This document shows, piece by piece, positions 1 to 12,200 of a stretch of DNA of 64,000 bases. Location: NCBI GenBank assembly GCA_002118135.1, contig BDIU01000123.1, positions 62,001 through 126,000 of the forward strand, in the 5' to 3' direction. Within the stretch, counting starts at the first letter, position 1. Each line of letters opens with the position of its first letter. Both the position numbers and the translations under genes were made by a program. The notes below the pieces were generated by a model, which did not search any database, was not told the origin of the DNA, and saw only the letters and a program-made list of their open reading frames with translations. This DNA comes from Trebouxia sp. TZW2008 (Eukaryota > Chlorophyta > Trebouxiophyceae > Trebouxiales > Trebouxiaceae).

Positions 1-293
1 AGTTGCTTCAGCGTCCTCATGTGTAATCATAGTCGCAGTGTTATCATGCCTTAGACGCCTGTCTTTCGTCGCAGAGCATTAGGCTGTGTTGCTGGCGCTG
101 GAAAGCCAGGTCTCTGGTACTCCTCGCTTGCATCTGAACATCACAGCAGAGAATGTTTGCAATGCTTTGCACAACTGCCTTGCCAAGCGCACAGTTGTAC
201 GCTCTCAGGTTCTGCCAGGCAAGTTTCTGCGGATCCTTCAGCTCACAATTGACATGATGCTAATGATCAATGCAGAGCAGACATGCAACCCAA
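1..293. other. Downstream flank of the coiled-coil gene
   Basis: This is the probable 3-prime UTR and downstream region of the minus-strand gene ending at 294. No open frame with splice signals or homology is visible, and no repeat is recognised. Confidence 0.4.
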
Positions 294-3200
294 TCAGATG
301 CGCAGCTGGTTTTCACTGCAACACATGGCAAAGGTAAAGGCACAATCATCAATGAGTCCAGGCTCACCAGGTATGCCAGGGTAGGGGGTAGCAGGGGCAG
401 ACTCTGTACTGAAGGTGCGGGAGACGTTCTTCTGGAGGCCTACAATCTTCTCCAGCTGACGTGCCACCTTGGCCTCCCAGCGAGCCAGCATGCGCTGGTG
501 AGCCTCCAGCCGCAGCCGTAGCTCTGCCATGGCAGCATCATTGCTCGCCTGGTTCATCTGCAAATGTCAAGGCTTTGTTGTCGTGTCGCATGGATGAGCA
601 TCAGCCAAGACAGCCTCCCTTTGGGCCAGCATGCGCTGGTAAGCCTGCAGCCGCAGCCGCATCTCTGCCATGGCAGCGTCATTGCTTGCCTGGTTCATCT
701 GCATTGTGCACTTCACAGCTTATTTCCTCATTTCCACAGTCATTGCTAGATCAAGACGTGGACTTTAATCAATCAGGCAGGACAGCCTTCCAGCGCGCCA
801 GCATACACTGGTGGGCCTCCAGCTGCAGCTGCAGCTCTGCCGTGGCAGCGTCATTGCTTGCCTGGTTCATCTGCATCATTCATTTGATACCTTGTATGTG
901 TGTACCCTGGTGCAGAGCAACATTGGACTGAACTGACCTTTGAAGAGCAGCTGCAGGGCTGCCAAGTGTAGCTACATGCATGATGACATGAACACCGGAA
1001 TGTGAAAGAAGCACTTCTATATATACAACATAGCATGTGGTATCTTGCGACACAGGAACTGAACATATGCAAGGCAGGGACGCACGTGCCCCTCAAGAGC
1101 AGCCTCAGACTGCTGCATCTCCACAAGCTGCGCTCTGAGCTTAGCAACATCCTTCTCAGCGCCTTGCACTCTGGCTAGGGAGTGACTGTCCTGAGTAAGC
1201 ATTCTCAAAACACGTGCAAGGGACTGTGATTGACCCGGCAATGAAGAGTTCCTCCTGGTCAATCACAATCTACAGCCGTGCAAGGAATTTAGACTGACCT
1301 GCCCCTCAAGAGCAGCCTCAGACTGCTGCAGTTCCACAAGCTGCGCTCTGAGCTTGGCCACGCTCTCTTCAGCGCCTTGCACTCTGGCTGGGGAGTGGCT
1401 GTCCTGGGCAATGACTCTGAGGATGCCCTCAATGCGCTGCATGCGGTTGGCGCCCTTCTGAGTAGTGGCCTTCAGGCGGGCAAACAGCTGCTGGGGTGTC
1501 TGTCCTGGATCCCGTGCTGTCTCTGTGTACCTGCACTAGTCAAACTGCGGTCATGCCAGTCGCTGGCAATTGCTGGTTGCTGTGTAAGACACGCCGAAGC
1601 CTGTAGGCGGGCAAACAGCTGCTGTGGGGTCTGGCGTGGGTCCTGTGCTGTCTCTGTATACCTGCAGCAGTGTATTGCATCATGAATCAACAGGTCGTGC
1701 TAAATCAATCATTGGATCAGATACTCACATGTGCTGGTTACTAACCCAGATGACCTACAGAGAGACATGCAGCTGATGGGATTTCTGGGCTGTGCCTGTA
1801 TGTGTGCAACAGTCAGGGTGGCGTGTGACGCAGCACCGTATATGCTCAACACATCACCACAGACTAAAGCAAGTCTCTGCAAATGATCTGTCCCGTCAAG
1901 CAAGGGTCAACTCATGTCAGGAGCAATTGAGTGGGTAGAGAGTGCATTTACCTCTCTGAGAAGGTGTTGGAGTTGTTGCTGAGGCCTGACATGCCAGACA
2001 GGGTGGGCTTCAGGCGCTGGGCCCCCGGCATGTTGAACACAGCTGCAATGCTGTCATTGGCAGCGTCCCCTTGCCACCTTAGGTCCAATGCTGCCTTGCT
2101 GGCAACAGTGCCACCAGTCGTCCTCCTGTAAATATGCAAGACTGTGATGAGTGATGACTGTGAAGCACCTTTGTGCAGAAAGGTAATGGGTGCAATGCTG
2201 TCATCGGCAGCGTTCCCTTGCTACCTTAGGTCCAACGCTGCCTTGCTGGCAACAGTGCCACCAGTCGTCCCCCTGCATTGTGCAAAACTGTGTTGAGTGA
2301 TGACTGTCAAGCATTTTTGTGCATCAAGGTGATGAGTGCAATGGCGTCATTGGCTGTGTCCCCTTGCCACCCTGGTGTCCAGTGATGTCTTGCTGGCAAC
2401 AGTGCCTCCATCAGTTTTCCTGCAGTGTGCAGAATTGTCATGGGTCATTGGTGTACAGTGCCTTTCTGATGAAACATTGTGCAGTACTGTCATACATGAT
2501 GAACACTGCTGCAATGGGCACCTTAGGCTGGTGTCCAGTGATGCCTTCCTGGCAACAGTGCCCCAATGGTCGTCCTGCGTATTGGAGTCTTGAGGTCAGA
2601 CACAGATCAGGTAGAGATGGCAAACATAGAGGTGGTGCAGTTGAGGCTCAGATGATATGTTGAGACAGGGGTGAGACAGAGGTTGTATGGTGAGACAGAG
2701 GTGAAACAGGGGTGTTGTGCTTAGACAGAGGTGAGATTGCGGTGCTGTGATTAGACAACGGTCAGAGAGAGAAGGATATTGACCTGTCTGCAGAAGGAAG
2801 GGGGGCAAGGGGCTGCCTGGATGCAGTAGAGGGCTGCCTGGTCAGGGGCCCTGAGGGGTCAGGGGGGCTGGTGTGGCGGGAGCCTATGAGGGAGCCAAAT
2901 CCATCAGCTGAGCTGCCCCTGCCCTCTGGTGTTGCACTGCTGGACACCTGAACAACAAGCCATTCATGTCATGGTGGCAGAAGCCGTAGAGACTGTAGTG
3001 ACATGTAATGCACGACAGGAAGGTGGAGGGCTGCCTGGCCAGAGGCCGTGCAGGGTAGGGCGCAGGTGTGGCGGCAGCCTACGAGGGAGCCAAACCCATC
3101 AGCCTAGCTGCCCCTGCCCTCTGGCAATGCGCTGCTGGAAACATGTAAAACAAACCATGGACTGCAACATGGCAAATATTGCAAGTTTTGCTTTGCTGCT

Positions 3201-6200
3201 CACGGAGTGGTAGCTGACAGGCGTGCTCACAGGCAATATTAGGCAGCCTGCTGCTGTCTCCCATCTTGCTCAAACCGCATCAGGGCGTGTGCATACATCA
3301 GCAGAGCCAGACTGGCTTCTAGCATGCAGCAGCTAGAGAAGCACACAGCAGCAAGCACCTGCAGTCTGCTGGCATTCCTGAGGGCCAGCAGCTGTGGGTC
3401 GGCAGCCTGCAGCAGTGGACTGGAGCCAATGAAACCAGGACTCTATGCAGCATGCTGCTGCTGCATAGGCAGCTAGCCCAACACTTGCCAGAGGGCGAGC
3501 ATATGCAAACAGAGGCACCGTGAACAGCAACCCATGATGTAGCTCAGTACTGACAAGGGGCAGTCAGCAGCAAGCATCTGCAGTCTGCTGGCGTTCTTGA
3601 GATCCAACAGCTGTGGGTTGGCAGCCTGCAGTAGTGGGCCATTGCTGCTGCTGCACAGGCAGCTAGCCCAAAGAAAGCCAGAGGGCCAGCATTCACAAAT
3701 TGAGGCACAATCAACAGCAACCCATCATGCAGGTAGGGCCCCACAGAGACCGTGCGCAGCAAGTACCTGCAGCCTGCTGGCATTCCGGAGGCCCAGCAGC
3801 TGTGGGTTGGCAGCCTGCAGCATTGGGCTGACACTACTGAGCCCTGGACTCTGCTGAATCTGTAGCATCGGGTTAACACCACTAAGCCCAGGACTCTGTT
3901 GCTGCTGCTGCACGGCCAGCTGGGCCTTCATGCCAGCTAGCTCGGCCTCCTGGCGCTGTTGCTGTAGCTCCCGCTTGTCGGCATCCAGTCGCCGTTCATT
4001 GGTGCCCACTGCATCTTCCCTGGCCCTCAGCTCACTTGCCAGTGTCTGCAGTGCAAACAGCCTTACAGACAGTGTGTATACCACTCTTGGCAATTGGTTT
4101 TTTTTCTCGGGCAAGCAGGCGCCATCAGATTCAGGTGCATTAGCGTGCCTGCTGGATTGGGAGTGGCTCTGGTCACAGCAACTGCACAAGGCATCAAGAG
4201 TAGACACCATCCTGCTTGACAGGTGCAATGCAGCCTGCAGTGCTAGGATTGCTCTTCCTAGTCTGGATGGGAAGCAGCATGCAGAACATCTGGGCAGATA
4301 ACAGCATATATCAATTCAGCAACAGCAGGTATCGATTGAGCCACAGCAGGTATTGTTTCAGCATGAATTACAGCAGTGACTGGTGCGACAAGGCTACAGA
4401 GAGGTCGCCCAAGGTTATCAGCTGACCAGCTCAACTACAGCAACGGCTTTATACGCAGGCAATGCATTAAGTGCAGACAAGATGCATAGGTCTAGGTGCT
4501 GCACCTTGAGGTCCTGCTCACGGCGCTGCAGCTCAGACTCCTGCTGTGCTAGCTGGGCCTGGGTGCGAGCTGCTCCTGTCAGCTGCCGCCGCTGCCTCTC
4601 AACCTCGGCTGCTTGCTGATCCAGCTCAGACCTGCAAAGCAAGGAACCAGTGAGCAATGCTGCACTAGCTTGAGCAGCGTGCATGGCATGCAGCTTGATA
4701 TCATCTGGTGTTTGTGCCTTCATCAGTCGTACTTCTTCCAACTTCAGGCGTGACTTGCAGGAGGGTGATCACAGTATCAAACGCTTGGTGGACATAGGTG
4801 TTGCGTCATCATATGCATGACACTCTGCTACATTCTTGAAGTACAGTCTCTGACTTGCAAACTGCTTCAAGAAGCATCAAGTTGGTGAAGAACGCGACAT
4901 TTCACAAGCCATGAGCACACCTGACCACATGCCAGTAGAAACACATTATCATGTGGCTGCCATGTATATTGCATTTGATCAAGCACAAGAACTGAACATC
5001 GCGGCTTGCCTGGCTCTTACCAATGAGGCCTTCTCAGCAGTGAGCTGGCGGTGTATGGCTAGGCACTCACATGCAAAGAGCCAAACAGCACAACTTGCTG
5101 GGCTGTATGAACTCAGACCACTTCAGCAATGAGCCGGCAGTCTGTAGCCAGAAATGTGTCTGAAGTGGGCCAGTAAACCTGACTTGCCTGGCCCTGTCTA
5201 GTGAGGCCTTCTCAGCAGTGAGCTGGCGGTCTGTGGCCAGGCACTCATCCTCATGAGAGCGCAGGCGGCGCTCCCTGTCCTGCAGCTCTGTTGCCAGCTG
5301 GTCTTGGCGGGCTTGCAGGGCGCGCTCCCTCTCTTCTAGAGCAGTGCTGACAGAAGCTTCTTGTGCCTTGACCTTCTTCTCACGCTCCACCAGCTGCTCA
5401 TACACCTCCTATCGAAACAAATGGTTGGGTTAGGCAGAGAAAGACCTGACAAAAGAGCATGATGGCGGGATTGTTGGGCACGCTCCCGCTCTCCTAGAGC
5501 AGTGCTGACAGGAGCATTTTGCGCCTTTAACTTTTCTTCACGCTCCACCAACTGCTCATATACCTCCTACAGTCAAGCAGCGACAGCCTCTGAGTTGAGG
5601 GCCAAACAGTAGAGCATGAGACATGGTGCATGAGGCAGTCAACTTCATTGCGCAAAGCAATTTGGGCAGTGTTGGGCACACAAAGCTGTGAAGACAGGCT
5701 GACATTCTTGGATAATGGTAAGCACACGATCAATCCAGCAGAAGTGCATGCAGAACAAAGGATGGCAGATCAGCCTTGCAGCCTTGCATGTCGCAGTGAT
5801 CATAATGATCAAAAAGTATAGCATGCCTCAACATCACCGCCAGAATTTGGCGGCGGGCCATGCAGCTCCTTGACCTCAAGCTTGTTCAATGCGATAATGG
5901 ATTCACACAGCAAATGTGTAAGGATGTTTCTTACTAGATTAGCAGCAGATGAGGTCAAGTCACACCTGCAGTTCCTTGGCTTCAAGCTTCTTCTCCTGCA
6001 GCTGATTCTCAGCTGCCTTGATCTCGGCCAGCTGAGTGGTCATGGCCTGTTCACGTGTCACCAATTCAGCTTCCTTCTTCATAACATCTGCATTGCTGGA
6101 CAGGGTGGCAGCTTCCTGCCGGGTCAGGTCAGCTTCCCGCTTGGCAATTGCAGCTTCCCGCACCTTCACATCTGCTGCAGCCTGCTCAACCTGTGTGCAC

Positions 6201-9200
6201 ATTCAAAGCAAGGTCTGAGTCTGCTGCCTCTTGTTTGCAGTTGCGCTGCTTCATCGCAAACTTGGGCATGCCAGCTTCAGCTTGTGCTGCCACTCATGGC
6301 TTAAATTGACTGGTCACAAATGGCTTTCTCTGCACCTGTGTTGCAGAACAGATTGATGCTGCGTATTCCCATGCAAAACCTGCTGACCTGCTCACAGTAT
6401 GCGCTGAAAGCAAGAAGCAATCTGGTTGAGCATGGCCAAGTGAACAGGCACAGACGCACTGCAGCCTTTCAGACGTCTTCAAATGCCCTGCAGCTTCAAG
6501 TGCACATAAAATTGAATGTACTTGACTTTCTGAAACATGAGTCAGGGCTTAACGTGACACTGCTTCATCTAGCAAATTTCGCAGAACAGTATCAGATGGC
6601 AAGCTTCCATGGATCACTGACCTTTGCCCAGAGCTCCGCTGTGAGGGCGCTGAGGGACTTCTCTTTCTCAGAGGCTGAGCGGTCCTTCTGGTCAAGGGCC
6701 GCCACCTTGCGAGACATCTCAGCTGAGCTGTGGTCAAATGCCTCCTCCCTCTTCCTCATCTACAAGAGCAATTCACATGCTTGCGTTGGTATACAAAAAG
6801 TGGGTCAAGAACTCAAGTGCGGTATTGGAGCAGGTAGCCAGGCAGCTGCCAGGCTGATCGTTTGAGCCACAGGTAGACCGAGCCACCCTTTGCATATGCA
6901 TGCCATACAGTTTGTTTCAGACAACAAGGCAGATCTGCAGCTGCTGAGTGGGGTCAACTTCAGTCTGAATCACGTGCTTAAGCATATGCAGACCGACTGC
7001 ACTGCTTGACTCAAGCCATTGTTGTACAAAGGCAGACAATTCAGCAGCTCACCTGGCTCTCCCTCTCATCAAGCTGATGCTTGAGGGCTTTTAGATCACC
7101 CTCCTGTGCATGCATCGTTCGCTCCAATGTGCGCAGCTCCTTGCCTGAGGTTTCTAACTCTGCCTGTACAGTCCACATGCCACAGTCAGCCTTTGACAAT
7201 GCGCTGGCAAATTCAGGCATGTATTTCACACATCAAGACAGATCTTTTGGATTCAAGCTTTCCATGAAACTCATTGCACAGGCCTTTGCAGGCAATGCAA
7301 TTTCTGCCTTCCCTTGCAGGCAGTATGAGCAGGACACGTACCTTCCTTCAATGGAAAGGGCTGCATGTATGACATCTTTGGCCCATTTAGCTCTTTTGTC
7401 ACAGGAGTAAGAGGTCTGCTGCTGTGTACCTAAATGCAAGCCTTGGTTTGGGACCGAGTGCAAGAAGCGACGGTACATAGAATCAATGAGCGTGACTGCA
7501 CGCTGCCACACATCAATAACCAATAGCCATGCAAGAGCTGACAAAGCCTTACTTGCTGTTTGGCAATTTTGGCATTGCGTGCATCCAAGTCAGCGGCCTG
7601 GACAGCCAGCACCTGAGCCTGCTTAGCATTGCTCTGTTGGGTCTGACTCAGCTGATCTTGAAGGGCACGAATGTCGTCTTTGCCCTTCTCCACTGCTTTG
7701 ACTTGGCTGTCTATCTCCCTTCGCGCTGCTGCTGTTGCCTCTGCCCTCACCTGCGTAGAACAGCCCTGCTATGGCATGCAACTTTCAACAAGCATCATGC
7801 GCATCTGTCGTGACAAGTTACACTCACTGCCCATGGCATCAAGAAGCTTTCATGCTATAGACTTGCAGCATGGCAGCACTGGACAGCTGATTGCTACCAG
7901 GAGGGCTTGCATGGCATGAGAAAGGTTGCATGCAATCTTTCTTGTCCTCCGAAGCAAGAGCTCATCAGCTGACAAGTCACTTAACTGCTCCTGTTATGCA
8001 GCACGATGTGCTTGACATACAGGCAAGGAAAGGCAGCAATGGCTGCAGCATAGCTCATGCAACGCTACTGAGTAAACACCTCTTGATGCAGAAGGGATGC
8101 AAAGGCCTGACCTGAGTGTTGGCAGACTCAGTGGCTTGCTCAGTAGCTCTGCGGGACAGCTCGCGCTCCCTTTGGTTCAGCTCATGCCGCAGGGCCACCA
8201 GCTCTGCGTGCTCCTCGCCAAGCTCCTCACCCTTTGCCTATACACACACGTTTGCACAACTCAGCCGGGACCACACACAATCATTTGCTGGGAACCCCTT
8301 GCCCTATGTTGTCATCGCCTTTCAAACAGCAAATCGCTGACTGGCTCCAATGCCATGCATAAAGTTGACAGGCAAGCTTGAGTTGCGCCAGCACCTATGA
8401 CACAGCCTCAACAGCAGCCTTTTCAACAGCAGCCTTTTGAGTTGCCCATGTTGTGCATGGGTGCAAGCTGATGCAGCTGCTCCATGCTGCACACGATGCT
8501 GGACAAGCCTTATACCTTGCACATCAGGCCAATGCAACTGGCAGAAATGTGCGTTATGTCAGCAACACTGTACAGAAGCCAACCTTTAGGTGCTGTGTCT
8601 GCTGCTTGATGTCACGAGCGGCAGCATCAAGCCGCAAGCGCTCAGCCTCCCCGGCGCCCCATGACTGCCGCTCTAGCTGCAGGCGCTGCTTCTCAGCATC
8701 CTGCTTGAGGCCTGTGTCAGCCAGGGTTGCTGCCCGCCGCTGAAGGTCCTCCTGCTCGCGCTGGACACGGCTGCTCATCTGCTGCACATCCTTCTCTGCA
8801 TTGTAGATGGCCTCCTGCAAAGCACTGGCAAGTTTCCCAACAAGTGTCGCTATTTGCCATGCTGCATCACGCCTGTGCTAGGCTCCTTAGCATGACCTCA
8901 CATGCAGTTTGTCATCCTGTACAAAATGTACCAACACGCTCTTGAATGCATCATCTCAGGTCATGGCAGCCTGTTGGTTCGCGCAAGTGAGCATCACCTC
9001 GCGGCTGTCCAGCTCCTTGGTGCGAGTCGTCAGAACTGCTTTTGCCTCAGCTGCTGCGGCCTCTTGGCGGGCCAAAGCTTGGCTGCGGCCCTCTAGTGCT
9101 GCGGCTGCTAGCGCTGTCTCCCGCTTCAAGGCTTCAGCCTCCTGCTGGGCTGCCTTCACCCTTTCAGCACCCTGTGACAGAACTCAGCTGAGACTGCGAT

Positions 9201-12200
9201 GCTTGAGCATGTGACAAACCTGCCAAATTTGATGTCATGATTGCTTCAAGCTCAAGGTGTCCACATGCATCCAGCCCAAAGACCAATGCGTGATGCTAGT
9301 CTAAGACCCAGACCCTCCAGTCTGCATTTGGACACCGTTTAGTCAATCCAAGTTGATGCCATGCATATAGTTAAATCAACACAAACTACTCTGCAAGCTT
9401 GCACAGTGAATCAATGTATTGTGACAATGGCTCAGCGGCAACCACAGCATGGTTGCAGGCTGAATTGAGAGATAGTCAAGCTTCAAGGTGCAACGGCAGA
9501 AAAATTAAGCTGATACAATTTGTGCAGACAGAATGGCGCAATCCCGCATACAGTAGATAAGCTGATAAAGAGGCCAAGCTCTACACCTTGGCTGAGACGT
9601 CTTCAGTGAGTTTGGCCCAGCGCTTCTCAGCAGCAGCTTCTGCTTGGTCCAGGCTGCGCTCCTTGGCAATGAGGTCCTGCCTGCGCCCCTCCAGCTCCTG
9701 CTGCATGTGCTGCTTGTCCTCTGCATGCAATGTCAAGGTAACTTCAGTACAATGCACTGACAGCACGTTAACCAGCAGTTTTGACTGGTTGGACGTGTGT
9801 GATGTGTGCTGTCTTGCTACGTGGCAATGAGGTCCTGCGTGCCCCCTTCCAGCTCCTGCTGCATGTGCTGCTTGTACTCTGCATACAATGTCAAGATACC
9901 TTTAGCGCAGTGCAGTGACAGCAAGTGGGCCAGCAGTGTTGGCTAGTCAAGAATGTGTGGTACGTGCTGTCTTGTGGTTTGGCAACGAGGTCCTGCGCGC
10001 GCCTCTGTAGCTCCTGCTGCAGGTGCTGCTTGTCCTCTGCATGCAATACCAAGCTTGGCGGCCAGATATGATGCAGCAGTGTGGAAGGCTGCTCTTGGCA
10101 GCCAAATGAATGCATCCCAGTGCGGTGACAGCCAAATGTCCGGCAGCAATGACAAGTGAGCTGTGTGTGGCATGTACTGCCCAGCAATGAGGTCCTGCCT
10201 GCGCCCCTCCAGCTCCTGCTGCATGTCTCCTGCATGCAATGCACAGCTTGACAGCCATGCAAGTCAGAAACAGGCATATTGCTCAGTCTCAGGGCAGTAC
10301 AATGACAGCCAGCTGGCCAGCACTTTATGACTACTTTGACGCCTGCTATGTGCTTTGCTTGCTGTGAGCCATGAGCATGTGAGCCATGAGCATGTGAGCC
10401 ATGAGCCCTTGACAACAAACCCTGGCGCATCGAAGATGCAGTGTTGCTGCAGATTGCGTAGCCCTGACAGAGTTGTCAGTAACAATGATGGATTGACAAA
10501 CATCATGAACGGACACGCAGTCATATCGACACCCTCATGCTGCATACGCTTGCATTGACTAAAATTATGCAAAACTTGGTCAATGTCGCGCACCGTGTTT
10601 GCGATGCAACCTGCTTTCACTTCTGAAGCTGCTTGATTTGTAAGATAGCAGATGGGTCAAATGCAACAAGTGCTCTGCTACATGCATTCATTTGCAAGCT
10701 CACCAGCAGCCTCAAGCTCTAGCTTGTGTCTGTATTGATGCAGGTCCTCAGTCTTGCGTGCCAAGCTGGCTTCAACATCAGTCACATGCCTCTTGAAGTC
10801 AGCTGCACAGACATAACACAGACATCAGTAGAGCACCCTTCTCAGCCAAAGATACTGCCTGCACTGCTATGCCTTGTAAGTCCTTTATTGTTGCTGCCTA
10901 TTGCCTGTCAAGCTGTATGCTATGTAAAAACAACTGCTGGCAAGAAAGCTGCCCAGATGTTTTATTAAGCACGCGCGCCATACATGATGCCAGCATGAAA
11001 AGCACATGAGACTGCCAGAGTTAGGTAGTGAGGAGGTGACTTGCGCACCCTAGCAGACAAATATAGGGTTCCACGATTAACACAGGTGAGCAGCTGCATG
11101 CAGCAAATTGCAAACACTTCCTGCCAAGCTATTGGGCTTGACGTGTGGCAGTATACATCAGTCAGCACTGAAGACGATGATGTTCAGTTAGAGTTGTAGT
11201 TGCTCATGTTTACCTTCCTTGTCCTTGGCTTCTTGAGCAGCTGCTGCCACAGATTGCTGCTGAGCCTTCAGGTCAGACTCTTGCCTCTCCACGGCAGCCA
11301 GCTTGTCAGCATGCTGCAACATCACAAGTCAAAGTCAGACTCCCTATTGCATCTTTACGCAATCTGTGGCAGCGCAAGTGTGCTTGTCGTTTTACACTCT
11401 GTAAGAGTGCATGCGTCGGGCGCTCTGTGACCATGCCGACAGTGGTACATAGATATACCCAAGACATGCAGTGGACAGTAAATCACAGAGTGCCCATCTG
11501 GAACAATGCATGTACAGGCACGTGCACCCATATGTGCTGCCTGTCAGTGCGACACCACTCACATCACTGTACTGCCTGCAGCATGCTCACCTGGTGTTCA
11601 AGCTGCCTGGCATCAGCTATTGCTGTGGACAGGGCAGCTTTGGCTGCTGACAGCTCCCCTTGAGCCTTCTCCACACCGGCCCGTTCTAGTGTCTGCACAC
11701 AAAAGACATGACTGGCTAGTGTATGTACCTAGCAGGGTCATGGAACCCCAATAGGAGGCATGTAAATGATCATGATGGTGATGAGTGTGCAGCATACAGT
11801 TGCCGTAACATCTTGCACCCAGACGTGTCAAATGTAGGAACAGCTGATGACTTCTGTGTGTATGCTGTGGCAGCAGGGGCCAGAATTGGAGTGATGTGAC
11901 ACGGCTGCATGCACGCTTTACACACAAGGCCCAAGCAGTCCAAGCCAAGTGCCCTGGATGCACAGCACTCCCCTGGCAAAGTTTGCATGCTTACCAGCTC
12001 CGTTTCCTGGCGACGTAGCAGAGCGGCTCGTTCATTTAGCTCGTGCTCCCTGTCCTCATACCGTAGCTGAGCATGCTTGGCCTCAGACTTGGCATCAGCC
12101 TCAGTCTTTTGCACCACCTCTAGCTTGTGCTCTACCTCGGCCTGCTGCTTCTTCAGATACTCACGCTCCTCATCACATCTGCACAGCAGCAGAAGTCAAT

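Larger units (their letters stand above)
294..2936 (-). other. Exon map, coiled-coil gene, 3-prime exons
   Basis: Exons 2784-2936 (phase 2 to 2, Ser/Pro/Gly-rich, reads GFGSLIGSRHTSPPDPSGP), 1952-2125 (phase 2 to 2), 1299-1530 (phase 2 to 0, returns to coiled coil) and 294-557 (final exon, starts MNQASNDAAMAELRLRLEAH, stop TGA at 294-296). Each has one to three partial tandem copies beside it. An exon joining 3767 (phase 0) to 2936 (phase 2) must lie at 2937-3766. A possible piece is the frame MRFEQDGRQQQ near 3250-3275, but I could not place its borders. Confidence 0.7.
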
